From Phytophthora hibernalis (Eukaryota > Oomycota > Peronosporomycetes > Peronosporales > Peronosporaceae): 64,000 nucleotides of DNA. The position numbers and the translations under genes are program-made. Positions 53,612 to 63,610 of the stretch are shown here, piece after piece. The notes beneath the pieces were generated by a model. The model searched no databases. It had not been told where the DNA came from and saw only the letters and a program-made list of their open reading frames with translations. The stretch is taken from assembly GCA_012656075.1 (NCBI GenBank), contig JAAKBF010000343.1, forward strand, positions 124,001-188,000, written 5' to 3'. Every line of letters starts with the position of its first letter. Position 1 is the first letter of the stretch.

Positions 53612-55866
53612 TCAGTCACCCTCGGCTTCAGTGGAGTCGACTTCTACTGCCGTGGATTCATCGGTTTGACTTTCAGCTGGTGACGTATCTGCTGTAACTG
53701 GTGCGGTGACTGGTACAACCTTTTCCGGGGACTTTTCAGGGTCATTGCTTTCACTATCTGTTGGCTTTGCCGGAGATGCGATAGGGGTGCTTGGTGCAGA
53801 AGAGCAATCTTGCCGATTCTTTATCCACCCACCCGTACGCACAGTCTTTAGCTGCACAAACCAAACCGAGACATCAAACGAAAGGTTCCAGATTACGTTA
53901 GTACCAACACGCTTTTATCAGCTTCACCTATGTATGCATCACTTACATCAGTAATTAGCTTCTTCACGCCACCCGGAAGCGAACAGTTTTCGTGAATGCG
54001 CACTAGGACTGTGAAATATTCGTCCATGGTTCGCCGTGAAGCAGGACTTGATCCATCAAGCAAGTCGCCGACCTAAACAGAAAGACCGAGAAACGATTAG
54101 AGAACAACACAAGGAGTAGTGAATCGCACAGAAACACACGCACCAAACTAAGAAGTCCGCACGCCGCCTCGATAATCTCGACTTGAGGTTTCACCTCGTC
54201 GTCAAGCATCATCGCAACGCAGACGTGCATAATATTCTCGGTAAGCAGTTGCCTCCGGAACAGTTCACCGACGAATCCCACATTCTGCAGCATGCACTTC
54301 CGTCGCCATGAGTGTTGTGCAGCCCCATTTTGGCCGTTGGTATTGCTCTTCTTGTTCGACACGTGAAGTGGCTGGCTCTCTGGTTCCTCAATGAGAGACT
54401 CGTAGCATTTGGTGAGAAGAATCCGCCGGAAGTTGACGGTCTTAGCGCCGTCCTTGAATTCCGGTGTCCGTTCCGACATGCCCGAGTACAACTTCGCATA
54501 AGAATCACTTAGAGATAATAATTGTTAGTCCCTTCATTCCACGAGTTTTGAAATCCAAGTCTTACCTCAACGAGGGATTCGCTATTGCGTGATCAAACAG
54601 AAAGTCGATAATCTCTTGGAGTGTATGTGTGCAGCTGATCGTGATACCCATAAATGATTCCAGGATGGAGCTCACCGACTCCGGTTTGACATCATCCAGC
54701 AGCCTAGTGACAACCAAAACACAATGACGTTATCAAACGATCAGCCAGCACTATAAAATCCGGAATTACATACGTCGAAATGCGGCGCTTCGCGCTGATC
54801 GCTTCTTCGACAGGGTTCACTGGTTCAACCGCCGGCGTCTTGTTCTTTCCATCAGAGCCATTCGCAGTTTCCTCAGCAGGAGGGCCTGTGTACAGCCCCA
54901 TATTCATGGCAGCAGAATACTCCGTCGGGTTGAAGTAGCACACTAAAGACGCATCATACGACATGACATTTCCGCGCAGGCGGTTCTTGTCCTTCTTGTT
55001 CTTCGCCTTTTTGTTGTCGCCCATCACAGCGTCCGCACCGATGGTATCGGCCCACGTAAAGTCCTCCGGCATCATTTCGTACAGCGGTTGGAACTGAAAA
55101 AGCAGCAACTTCATCAGTTCCACCCACAAAAATCAACAACAAAAATACCACCAACCTGCAGAAGTTCCGCCACTGTGTACACCAGTCTGCCCTTGACTTT
55201 CTTCCCCACTTTCTGCACCATCACACCAATCAGTACCCCTCTCATTCTCCACAAACGCAATGTCCTCACTTTCAGCGGTGCCGGATTTTCACAACTGCCG
55301 GAACTGCAATAACATCGTCTCCTAACGGTTGGAACTACGGACAAACCATCAGCCTCAATCTCCACTTGTACCTCCAATAATTCCTCCCTTACCGCCAGCA
55401 AATACTCCTTCGAGTAAATAAACCGGTCATGCAGCGGTGAATATCCCTCCTGCAATTAATTGCACCAGTCACAGCCCATAAATCTCTCCTCTTGGTCCAA
55501 TAAAAGAGCATTATGCAGTTGCCTACGTAGGAAATGGGGTCTCCGTCCTCATTGAGCGCCACGTCGTGTCCAAAGTCGGCTGCTCTCTCCAGTGCCGTCT
55601 TGCTATTGGCTGGATCGACTGGAGATGCCGTTGTCTCCGTCTTCTTGGCTGGAGACTTGCTGGGCGACTTGTTCGACTTCTTAACGGGCGACACGGTCGG
55701 AGCTTTGGCTGGTGACGGCGCCGAGAAGCTGCGGCATAGGGAGAGAGTGAGAAGAAGAGGGAGGTGGAGAAGAAGAGGAGGAGACGCACGTGGGGACCCA
55801 CTCGCCCGCGTTCGGGTTGAGCCTGGACATGCTGGAGTGGTCGGAGTTGGAGCCTTTGCCGTTCAT
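53612..55866 (-). CDS. eIF4G-like translation initiation factor with PAM2 motif
   Basis: Eight exons give one uninterrupted frame of 507 residues: 55,866-55,790, 55,728-55,527, 55,449-55,393, 55,093-54,774, 54,703-54,566, 54,507-54,144, 54,072-53,947 and 53,851-53,612. All introns are GT-AG (one is 300 bp). Residues 12-26 (SMSRLNPNAGEWVPT) match the PAM2 motif that binds the MLLE domain of poly(A)-binding protein, with Trp at the aromatic position. A Lys/Ser/Pro region follows. Residues 105-111, YSKEYLL followed by AFQ, are a canonical eIF4E-binding motif (YxxxxL-hydrophobic). From about residue 215 comes a MIF4G domain (VSSILESFMGITISCTHTLQ, YAKLYSGMSERTPEFKDGAK, LLTKCYESLIEEPESQ, MLQNVGFVGELFRRQLLTEN, DEYFTVLVRIHENCSLPGG) that would bind eIF4A/eIF3. 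A Glu/Thr/Ser tail ends the protein. It is short for eIF4G; no MA3 domain is present. Confidence 0.85.
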
Positions 55867-55869
55867 ACA

Positions 55870-57120
55870 AACGGGAAGTCAGAGGTGATAAGAGATGCGA
55901 TTGGTTGAAATAGATGAGTTAGCGAATGCTGCGAACCAATAGGAAAAATGTTGGATTGTCAAGATAACCTGCTATAATGCATGTACGAATACTTGTACAC
56001 TGTACAAGTTGTACTTTTACAGGTTTTGTAACTTAACAACTCGTTCAAGATATTGTATGAGTGCTTTCGCCATCCAGGTTGAGCTCGTTCTACTTCGAGG
56101 CACATACCGGTATGGAATATCGTGTTGATTGCCCTGGTATACACGTACATGTATCTGGACTGAACGCCGGTATGCAAGGCACAACAACGAATTTTCTTCA
56201 TAGGCGATGACGTCGGCAAACAGTGATGACATGAGGCCGCGACTTGACTATCGTGGGAAGTTGAAACAAGGACGAGTCCTCACCGAGACGCCGTCGCGTG
56301 GCATAATAGCGCTGCTCGATAATCAATCGGGTGCGACACAGCCATCCAAAACACCCGCTATTATGCTGGCGCAAGCATCGAGTTTTCGCCGCTGCGTAAA
56401 CTGTGACTCCAGCTGATTCTGTGGTGGGCCATCCACGATGCCTCTCGCAGCGAAACTCGCTGTACAATGAACCACTGTACGACCGCGCGCAAAACGACTC
56501 CAACGCTGGTCGATCCGACGAAGCGGGCAATTGCCAATTGCACGCTTTCGCCCGATTGCCTTTTGCTGAGCGTTCGAGAGGCGGACGAAAAAGTGGTTGC
56601 GGCGGACGTACATGGATGGTACCAGTGCATGCAACGTGTATTAAATAGGATGCGTGGTTGATCTCGTACTTCGGAGTAGAAATCTCGTACAACTAAGGGT
56701 GCAGGTGTACCAAGTTGGTACATTGTACTACCAACTCAATGCATCTAAAAGAGAGTCACGACTTTTTGTCGGGTAGCATGGCGCCTATGAGCTTTATTCT
56801 GAGTGGCATCCTTCACTCAAGCACCGTTGTGGTAATGCTGCGTCTGGGACAACCTCGTCGCAAGGGTACATGGCTGTCGGGATCACCAAGTTGACGAGCC
56901 TCGAGCAGCACATAATCTTTGGTTTCCAGCTTCGTCGTGTACAGGCACTAATAAAATACACATGCCAATGCAAATTGGGGACGTCAGATGGATACCACGG
57001 ATTCAGCCGGACGATTATCCCGAGCATCTGGATTATCCCGCGGCTTTGATTATCGAGTTGGTCGAGTTTGAAATTTGACACAATCACGGTCGGTAATTGT
57101 CGGTCGACTTTACTTTTGCA
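55870..57120. other. Intergenic stretch upstream of the PDR transporter
   Basis: An open frame with an ATG at 56,207-56,416 (MTSANSDDMRPRLDYRGKLK, 69 residues) and following frames to 56,661 (WYQCMQRVLNR) give the impression of a decayed gene, but I cannot name it. Palindromes TACCGGTA (56,105) and TACATGTA (56,146) are present. Nothing else is recognised. Confidence 0.35.
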
Positions 57121-57122
57121 GA

Positions 57123-57142
57123 GCTCATTTCCAAACTTTCTC
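57123..57142 (+). promoter_or_regulatory. Oomycete initiator/FPR core promoter of the PDR gene
   Basis: GCTCATTTCCAAACTTTCTC closely fits the oomycete initiator plus flanking promoter region (GCTCATTYYNCAWTTT). It lies 95 bases before the proposed ATG, so transcription likely starts near 57,125. Confidence 0.65.
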
Positions 57143-57217
57143 ACTGATCGACACTCGAGTACTCGACTGAAAAACTTCAACTACCCGATCGATCAGTCAA
57201 CTACAAAAGTCGCCGAC

Positions 57218-60200
57218 ATGGACGCCAAACAGATCGGCCTGGACTCTGGCAAGGCTTTGCTGGCCAATGGTCCGGCAGCAATGCACGAGTTCGTGGCTTC
57301 ACGGATCGAGACCTCGTTGGGGAGTGAACTCCCTCAGATGGAGGTACGCTTCACTGACTTGTCAGTGTCTGCAGACATTACGGTTGTCGAGGACGACGGC
57401 AGCTCCAGCGACCTGCCTACGCTCTGGAACACGGTGAGGAAATCGGCTTCAGGCATCGGACGCAAGAAGCAGGTGGCACACAAGGAGATCCTCAAGAACG
57501 TCACGGGCACCTTTCGACCGGGCTCGATGACGCTTGTACTGGGCCAACCTGGTTCGGGCAAGTCATCGCTCATGAAGGTGCTGAGTGGCCGCTTCCCTGT
57601 TGCCAAGAACGTGACCATCTCGGGTGAAGTGACGTACAATGGCCTGCAACAAGGTGAGATCAAGCACCAACTGCCCCAGTTCCTGTCGTACGTGCCACAG
57701 CACGACAAGCACTTCGCTACACTCACGGTTCGTGAGACGCTCGAGTACGCACACGAGTTCTGCGGTGGTGAGCTCAAGCGCCGTGCTGGAGAGCTGCTGA
57801 ACCAGGGTAACACCAACGAGAATGCCGAAGCCCAAGCAGTTGCTAAGGCTCTGTTCGACCACTACCCAGAGGTTGTGGTGAACCAGCTTGGTTTGAGTAA
57901 TTGTCAGGAAACGATCGTTGGTGATGCTCTCCTTCGTGGAGTCTCAGGCGGTGAACGCAAGCGTGTCACGACGGGCGAGATGGAGTTTGGCATGAAGTAC
58001 ATGACGCTCATGGATGAGATCAGTACGGGCCTCGACAGTGCTGCTACCTTTGACATTGTCAACACGCAGCGTAGCATCGCTCACCGCTACCACAAAACGG
58101 TGGTGATTGCACTACTTCAGCCTGCACCCGAAGTTGTGGCCCTCTTCGATGACCTCATGATCCTGAACGCCGGTGAGGTCATGTACCATGGCCCCATGAG
58201 CGAGGTGGTGCCTTACTTTGCTGGGTTGGGCTTCGAATGCCCTCAGGAACGCGATGTTGCCGACTACCTCATGGACCTTGGCACGAAGCAGCAAACCCAG
58301 TACGAAGTGAAGCTTCCTGTGGCCAACTTTGTTCACCCTCGCGACCCGAGCGATTTCGCGCGCGCCTTCCGTGATTCCCACATCTACCAGAACAACCTGA
58401 GGATGCTGGAGAAGCCGACCAGCGAGAAGTTGGTGCAAGTCGCCCAAAAGCACATGAAGCCCATGCCAGAGTTCCACCAGTCGTTCCAGGCTAGCGCAGT
58501 GACGCTGCTTCGCCGTCAGATGTTCATCATCGGACGCAACAAGCCCTACATTTTCGGCCGTGCTCTCATGGTCACAGTCATGGGACTGCTGTACGCTACA
58601 ACGTTCTACCAGTTTGACCCGACAGAAATCCAAGTGGTTATGGGCATCATCTTCGCTGGTACCCTTTTCCTATCGCTTGGCCAAGCTTCGCAGTTACCCA
58701 CGTTCATGGCTTCTCGCGAGGTCTTTTACAAGCAGCGAGGCGCGAATTTCTTCCGTACTGCCAGCTACGTGGTCGCAAACTCAGTGAGTCAGCTACCGCT
58801 TTGCATCACGGAAACTCTCATCTTCGGTACGCTTGTGTACTGGATGTGTGGCTTTGTGTCCGAGATTCTCGAGTTCCTGTTGTTCTTGCTGGTTCTGTTC
58901 ATGACCAACTTTGGGCTCGGCTCGTTCTTCTTCGTCCTCACGGCAGCGGCTCCGGATATCAATATTGCGACTCCCATTTCGATGGCCTCGACGCTGATCT
59001 TCATCATCTTCGCAGGATTCATCATCACGGAGAGCCAAATCCCGAGTTACTTTATCTGGTTGTACTGGATCACACCAGTCTCCTGGACGCTCCGTGCTCT
59101 TGCTATTATCGAGTATCGGTCCGCAGATTTGGACGTGTGCGTGTACGATGGTATCGATTACTGCGCTACTGAAGGCGTGACAATGGGAACGTATTATCTG
59201 CAGTTGTTCGACATCAAGACAGAGAAGATTTGGATCTTCTACTGCGTCATTTACATGGCGGTCTTCTACGTGACGTGCATGACTCTCGGATACCTGGCGT
59301 TGGAGTACAAGCGCTACGAGACTCCTGAAAATGTTGGTGCTACCACCAAGTCTGGCGAAGATGAAGACTCGTACAGACTTGCAAGCACGCCCACTGGCAG
59401 CAATGCATCAAAGTCTTTGACGGCTAGTGAGGTGATGCTTGATGTTGCATCGCGTGAGACATCCTTCACCCCAGTGACGATTGCGTTCAAGAACCTGCGT
59501 TACTCGGTCCCCAAGCCATCGAACCCCAAGGAGTCCATTGAGCTCCTCAAGGGCATCAGCGGATTTGCACTGCCTGGCAAGATGACTGCACTTATGGGCG
59601 CCTCTGGTGCTGGTAAGACGACGTTGATGGATGTGATTGCTAACCGGAAGACTGGCGGCACGATCTCAGGACAAATTCTTCTCAACGGCTACGAGGCGAA
59701 TGAATTGGCTATCCGTCGATGCACAGGCTACTGCGAGCAAATGGACATTCACTCGGAAGCATCGACCATCCGTGAGGCGCTTACATTCAGTGCATTCTTA
59801 CGCCAGGACAGCAGTGTTCCGGACAGCACCAAATACGATTCGGTGGAGGAGTGTTTGACTCTGCTTGATATGCACGACATCGCCGACCAAATCATCCGTG
59901 GTAGCTCAACGGAGCAGATGAAGCGTTTAACGATTGGAGTGGAGCTGGCAGCACAGCCCAGCGTGTTGTTCTTGGATGAGCCCACCAGTGGACTCGATGC
60001 TCGTTCTGCCAAGGTTATCATGGACGGAGTCCGCAAGGTCGCTGATTCGGGACGTACTATCGTGTGCACGATCCACCAGCCGTCCTCGGAAGTATTTTTC
60101 CTCTTCGACAGTCTTCTGCTTCTCAAGCGCGGTGGCGAGACTGTGTTCTTTGGCGACTTGGGTCACAAGTGCAAACACCTGGTGGACTACTTTGAGGCTT

Positions 60201-61327
60201 TAGCTGGAATTTCGGCGCTGCCACCCACGTACAACCCCGCTACTTGGATGCTTGAGTGCATTGGCGCCGGTGTGTCCAACAACTCGGCTGATGGAATGGA
60301 TTTTGTCTCGACGTTTGTCGCCAGCGAGCAGCAACAGAAGCTCGACAACGCACTTTCACACGAGGGTATCGGAATGCCGTCACCGGATATTCCAGAGTTG
60401 GTCTTCGCCAGGAAGCGTGCTGCTTCGTCCATGACTCAGATGCACTTTCTCGTCAAGCGATTCCTGGATATGTACTGGCGTTCGCCCACGTACAACCTCA
60501 CGCGTGTTGGTATGTCGGTCTTCTTGGCGCTGCTCTTTGGTGTGACTTTTACCGAAGCTCAGTATGAGACGTACCAGGGCCTCAACTCTGGTATGGGCAT
60601 GCTATTCATGAGCACTCTTTTTAATGGGATGATATCTTTCCAATGCGTGCTCTCGGTCGCCTCAGCCGATCGTCCGGCGTTCTACCGTGAGAGAGCATCG
60701 CAGACGTACAACGCTTTCTGGTACTTTATCGGTTCGACAATTGTGGAGATTCCGTACGTGTTCGGCGGCACTCTGGTGTACACAGCTATCTTCTTCCCGA
60801 TGGTCCAGTTCACGGGCTTCTACACCTTTATTATGTACTGGGTCAACACGTCGCTGCTGATCCTCATGCTCACGTACATGGGGCAAATGTTCGTGTACCT
60901 GCTGCCCAGCGAGGAGGTCGCCGGCATCATTGGAATTCTCATCAACTCGGTCTTCTTCCTTTTCATGGGTTTCAGTCCGCCCGCGAACCTCATTCCTCAA
61001 GGCTACAAGTGGCTTTACACCATTACACCGATGCGCTTTTCGCTGGCCATCCTAGGCGCGCTCGTGTTCGCTGATTGCTCGGATGAACCCGTGTACGACG
61101 AAGCAACCAAGACATGGAGTGGCGTTGGATCTGAGCTTGGCTGCCAACCACTGGAGAACGCACCAGTGGCCACGGGTGCTGTCACTGTCAAGCAGTTCAC
61201 TGAGGACGTGTTCAGCATGAAACACGACGAGATTTGGACCAACTTCGTCGTGGTGATCGGGTACATCGTGCTTTTCCGCCTGATCGCTCTCATCGGCCTG
61301 CGCTTCGTGAACAGCCAGAAGCGTTAA
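57218..61327 (+). CDS. PDR-type full-size ABC transporter (ABCG)
   Basis: This plasma-membrane ATP-driven pump belongs to the pleiotropic drug resistance class, which exports lipophilic toxins such as plant defence compounds or fungicides. It has a single exon of 1,369 residues, and I chose the ATG of MDAKQIGLDSGKALLANGPA. The domain order is nucleotide-binding domain, membrane domain, repeated. NBD1 has Walker A GQPGSGKSS (about 107), signature VSGGERKRVT (242) and Walker B TLMDEIS (262). Six or so helices follow at about 430-690. NBD2 has Walker A GASGAGKTT (793), a degenerate signature SSTEQMKRLTIGVEL and Walker B VLFLDEPTSG (916). The second helix set lies at about 1,070-1,365, ending GLRFVNSQKR. 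Asymmetric signatures are normal for PDR proteins. No frameshifts are seen, unlike its neighbours. An oomycete core promoter lies 95 bases upstream. Confidence 0.95.
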   Translation: MDAKQIGLDSGKALLANGPAAMHEFVASRIETSLGSELPQMEVRFTDLSVSADITVVEDDGSSSDLPTLWNTVRKSASGIGRKKQVAHKEILKNVTGTFRPGSMTLVLGQPGSGKSSLMKVLSGRFPVAKNVTISGEVTYNGLQQGEIKHQLPQFLSYVPQHDKHFATLTVRETLEYAHEFCGGELKRRAGELLNQGNTNENAEAQAVAKALFDHYPEVVVNQLGLSNCQETIVGDALLRGVSGGERKRVTTGEMEFGMKYMTLMDEISTGLDSAATFDIVNTQRSIAHRYHKTVVIALLQPAPEVVALFDDLMILNAGEVMYHGPMSEVVPYFAGLGFECPQERDVADYLMDLGTKQQTQYEVKLPVANFVHPRDPSDFARAFRDSHIYQNNLRMLEKPTSEKLVQVAQKHMKPMPEFHQSFQASAVTLLRRQMFIIGRNKPYIFGRALMVTVMGLLYATTFYQFDPTEIQVVMGIIFAGTLFLSLGQASQLPTFMASREVFYKQRGANFFRTASYVVANSVSQLPLCITETLIFGTLVYWMCGFVSEILEFLLFLLVLFMTNFGLGSFFFVLTAAAPDINIATPISMASTLIFIIFAGFIITESQIPSYFIWLYWITPVSWTLRALAIIEYRSADLDVCVYDGIDYCATEGVTMGTYYLQLFDIKTEKIWIFYCVIYMAVFYVTCMTLGYLALEYKRYETPENVGATTKSGEDEDSYRLASTPTGSNASKSLTASEVMLDVASRETSFTPVTIAFKNLRYSVPKPSNPKESIELLKGISGFALPGKMTALMGASGAGKTTLMDVIANRKTGGTISGQILLNGYEANELAIRRCTGYCEQMDIHSEASTIREALTFSAFLRQDSSVPDSTKYDSVEECLTLLDMHDIADQIIRGSSTEQMKRLTIGVELAAQPSVLFLDEPTSGLDARSAKVIMDGVRKVADSGRTIVCTIHQPSSEVFFLFDSLLLLKRGGETVFFGDLGHKCKHLVDYFEALAGISALPPTYNPATWMLECIGAGVSNNSADGMDFVSTFVASEQQQKLDNALSHEGIGMPSPDIPELVFARKRAASSMTQMHFLVKRFLDMYWRSPTYNLTRVGMSVFLALLFGVTFTEAQYETYQGLNSGMGMLFMSTLFNGMISFQCVLSVASADRPAFYRERASQTYNAFWYFIGSTIVEIPYVFGGTLVYTAIFFPMVQFTGFYTFIMYWVNTSLLILMLTYMGQMFVYLLPSEEVAGIIGILINSVFFLFMGFSPPANLIPQGYKWLYTITPMRFSLAILGALVFADCSDEPVYDEATKTWSGVGSELGCQPLENAPVATGAVTVKQFTEDVFSMKHDEIWTNFVVVIGYIVLFRLIALIGLRFVNSQKR

Positions 61328-61489
61328 GCAACCAGCGTCGATACCACTTCTTGTGGAGAAATTTCCATATTCATGACGAATACCCGGTCGAAGGAAGGGT
61401 GCGTAGAAGAATACACTACAAACAATAAAATCCGTAATTCTTGATGCTGAATGTTCTGCGTGCGAAAAGAATCCAAATATTTCAGGGAG

Positions 61490-62005
61490 TGCTTTACTCC
61501 GAACGCGTTTGTACGTGCAGAAGCTGAAAAATTCCACACTCTTCGTCAACTGGAAGCGAAAACTCGTAGCTCACTTGCGTTCGTGTCACATTTCCACCGA
61601 AATCAGCAGTATTTTCAACCTCTTCACGCAACGTGAACTCTCGTCGTCAGGCACGATCTCCAAGAATCTGCACCATCGCCTCAGCAGAGGCCGATTTCAA
61701 AGCAGAAACGCATCCGAATTCCCCACCACCTCTGCAACTCCAAAACCAGTGGCCGTCTTCATATAGTCCTGCGCTTCCAGCATAAACGCCAGCGTCTGGT
61801 ACACATTGCCCATACTACAACAAAACACACAAAACATCAGTTCCAACCACCAACCGATACTACATCTTTCACTGTACCTCTGATCCGCGAAGATGTACTC
61901 AAACCCGTCGATTAGCAGCACCGACGTTTCCTTATCCACCACGTGCAGCGAGCACAGGAAATGCTGCAGCTCCGTCCAGTTGCGAAGGCATCTGAACACA
62001 GCCAA
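61490..62005 (-). pseudogene. SWSAP1-like pseudogene (inverted partial copy)
   Basis: The minus strand repeats the gene at 52.9-53.4 kb: CLRNWTELQHFLCSLHVVDK, ETSVLLIDGFEYIFADQR, then intron-like DNA, then MGNVYQTLAFMLEAQDYMKT and GFGVAEVVGNSDAFLL, followed by a stop. The end of the gene (to QLLHVQTR) is present in shifted frames down to about 61,490. The Walker A exon is missing. Both introns are kept, so the copy arose by DNA duplication rather than reverse transcription. Confidence 0.8.
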
Positions 62006-62054
62006 TATTAGGGCGTCCTAGTATTGGCGTCTGCGACTTAGACTGGGAATAACA

Positions 62055-62530
62055 GTTTGGTACTGCCCCCTCCTTCTTGGTGGTCTTGGCGGGCTTGATG
62101 GGTTCATCGATGACGACGATCTGGTCTTCGTACACGCCGAACATCTTCGGCATTACGTCCAGCAGCTCCGTGCGGCAGTCGCCCTGCAGCTGGCCCTGGT
62201 CCGTCTTGGACAGCGACGAGCTGCAGGCGAACTTCTTGCCCAGGCTTTGTAGCGTCCTTGATGATGACCCCCTCAAAGTCCTCGAGACCCGTGACTAGCG
62301 CCAACTCTTGGGTGTCGTCACCTTGCAATTCTCCTGCTTGACAGCCTCCTCGATCTTGTTGTTCTTCTTCTTTTTGACGGTCTTGTCCACCACTTCGAGC
62401 GTGATACCCTCCACAAACTGCTGCTCCGCCTCCAGCAACTCCACCACTGTGCGGTTGTACTTGGTCGGGGCAGTGCTCGCAGTGCGAAGTCCACAAAGTG
62501 TGGTCCACAAGCGTTCTCTTTCATGCAACA
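62055..62530 (-). pseudogene. DENR/Tma22-like (SUI1-domain) pseudogene
   Basis: DENR pairs with MCT-1 and acts in re-initiation and ribosome recycling. The minus strand shows, in three frames, a cysteine motif (SHCEHCPD), YNRTVVELLEAEQQFVEGIT, a Lys-rich linker (VKKKKNNKIEEAVK), then the SUI1 core: ALVTGLEDFEGVIIKDATK, LGKKFACSSSLSKTDQGQLQ, GDCRTELLDVMPKMFGVYED and QIVVIDE. At least two frameshifts and a stop after TPKSWR break it. It directly joins the SWSAP1-like pseudogene, so the two fragments were brought together by rearrangement. No intact DENR gene is in the window. Confidence 0.7.
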
Positions 62531-62639
62531 TTGCCTAATGTTGTACGAATGTTAGCCCAGGTTTCGTCATTCCAGGTACTGGAATCCATACTGGAATCCA
62601 GTATGGAAACCTTTGGATATTTTGTGCATTTGAGAAGTT

Positions 62640-63610
62640 ATGGCGGTGTGTAGGATCAATGCTGCAATCAGGAGTCTTGACTGGTAGGAAGTCGAAAGTT
62701 GTATAGTTCCCTTTGGAGATGGCGAAGGAAGTCCGTTTGAGCTTTGTCTGGCGTCTCGAGATGACTGGAGACGTTATTCGGAGTCTGAAGAGGAAATTCT
62801 GTCGCTGTCGACGTTAATGTGGAGCAATGGAACGATTTTTATCGTCGAGCTGCCGGGTTCCCTTCACGGTAGAAGTGCTGGTCGCATTACCGATGCGATC
62901 TTGAGGGCAACAGGCGATTGGGATGCCGACTTGTGCTGCCAAGGAGGTTCTCAGATAACACATTATGATGCTTTGGTCGACGAAGTTGCTATGCTGGGGC
63001 CGCTGAAGCCTGATGCCGGGTTTGGTCCGGGGAGCCACCTAGTTGAAGCAATGACGCTGGATGGATTTGACTAGGATGAATTCCAGACGCTGAAAGTGGA
63101 GGTTGGTGTGCATCAAACTTGGGGCACTGACAATGACGGTCTGAGCTTGAATTTCAAGGTTAATGCGTGGCGACAATATCCAGGTGTCGAGTATGTTCTC
63201 TGCGTGCTAATTAATCCGCACCTTCACGTTTACGAGTATCGTTTGGACTCGATTGTGGATGGCGAATTTGATACTCCTCGCATGGACGTGACAGCGATCG
63301 ACAGGAACGCTGTCGTGGTGTTTGACGCTCATCGATTGTTGGGGCTTCCTCTTGACGTTGGTCTTCCTGAAGGATTCAACAACCCTGTGGTATTGGATCT
63401 CTTTCCTATGGTGGATCGGATTCGAGTTGAATTTGAACGTGGCCAGCAGAGAGACCGGGAACGACACAGGTGACAACGGTAGTGGTGGTGGCAGCGATAG
63501 GGATGGCGATGCAATCTACCAAGGCAACGCGACCAATTTCAACGGCAAGTCAGACAACACTATTAGTAGCCATCGATACAAACCATGCTTTTCCACAAGA
63601 CAGCACACGT
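62640..63610 (+). pseudogene. Family X protein, copy 4 (in-frame stop)
   Basis: The plus strand encodes ASRDDWRRYSESEEEILSL near 62,750, then LMWSNGTIFIVELPGSLHGR, LVDEVAMLGPLKPDAGFGPG and LVEAMTLDGFD. A TAG at 63,072-63,074 follows, where other copies have Trp or Arg before DEFQTLK. The frame then continues LKVEVGVHQTWGTDNDGLSL, WRQYPGVEYVLCVLINPHLH, YRLDSIVDGEFDTPRMDVTA and VFDAHRLLGLPLDVGLPE, with a Gly/Asp tail (NGSGGGSDRDGDAIYQ) in another frame. Upstream DNA has an earlier stop near 62,700. One base change would reopen the main frame, so the copy is young. Confidence 0.7.

Noticed and set aside
56207..56661. Transposase gene upstream of the PDR transporter
   Set aside because: The frames are short and I could not find catalytic or HTH motifs; it is left as unrecognised.
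58112..58633. Long minus-strand open frame inside the PDR gene
   Set aside because: Complement of a strongly conserved ABC transporter; explained by GC-rich codon usage.
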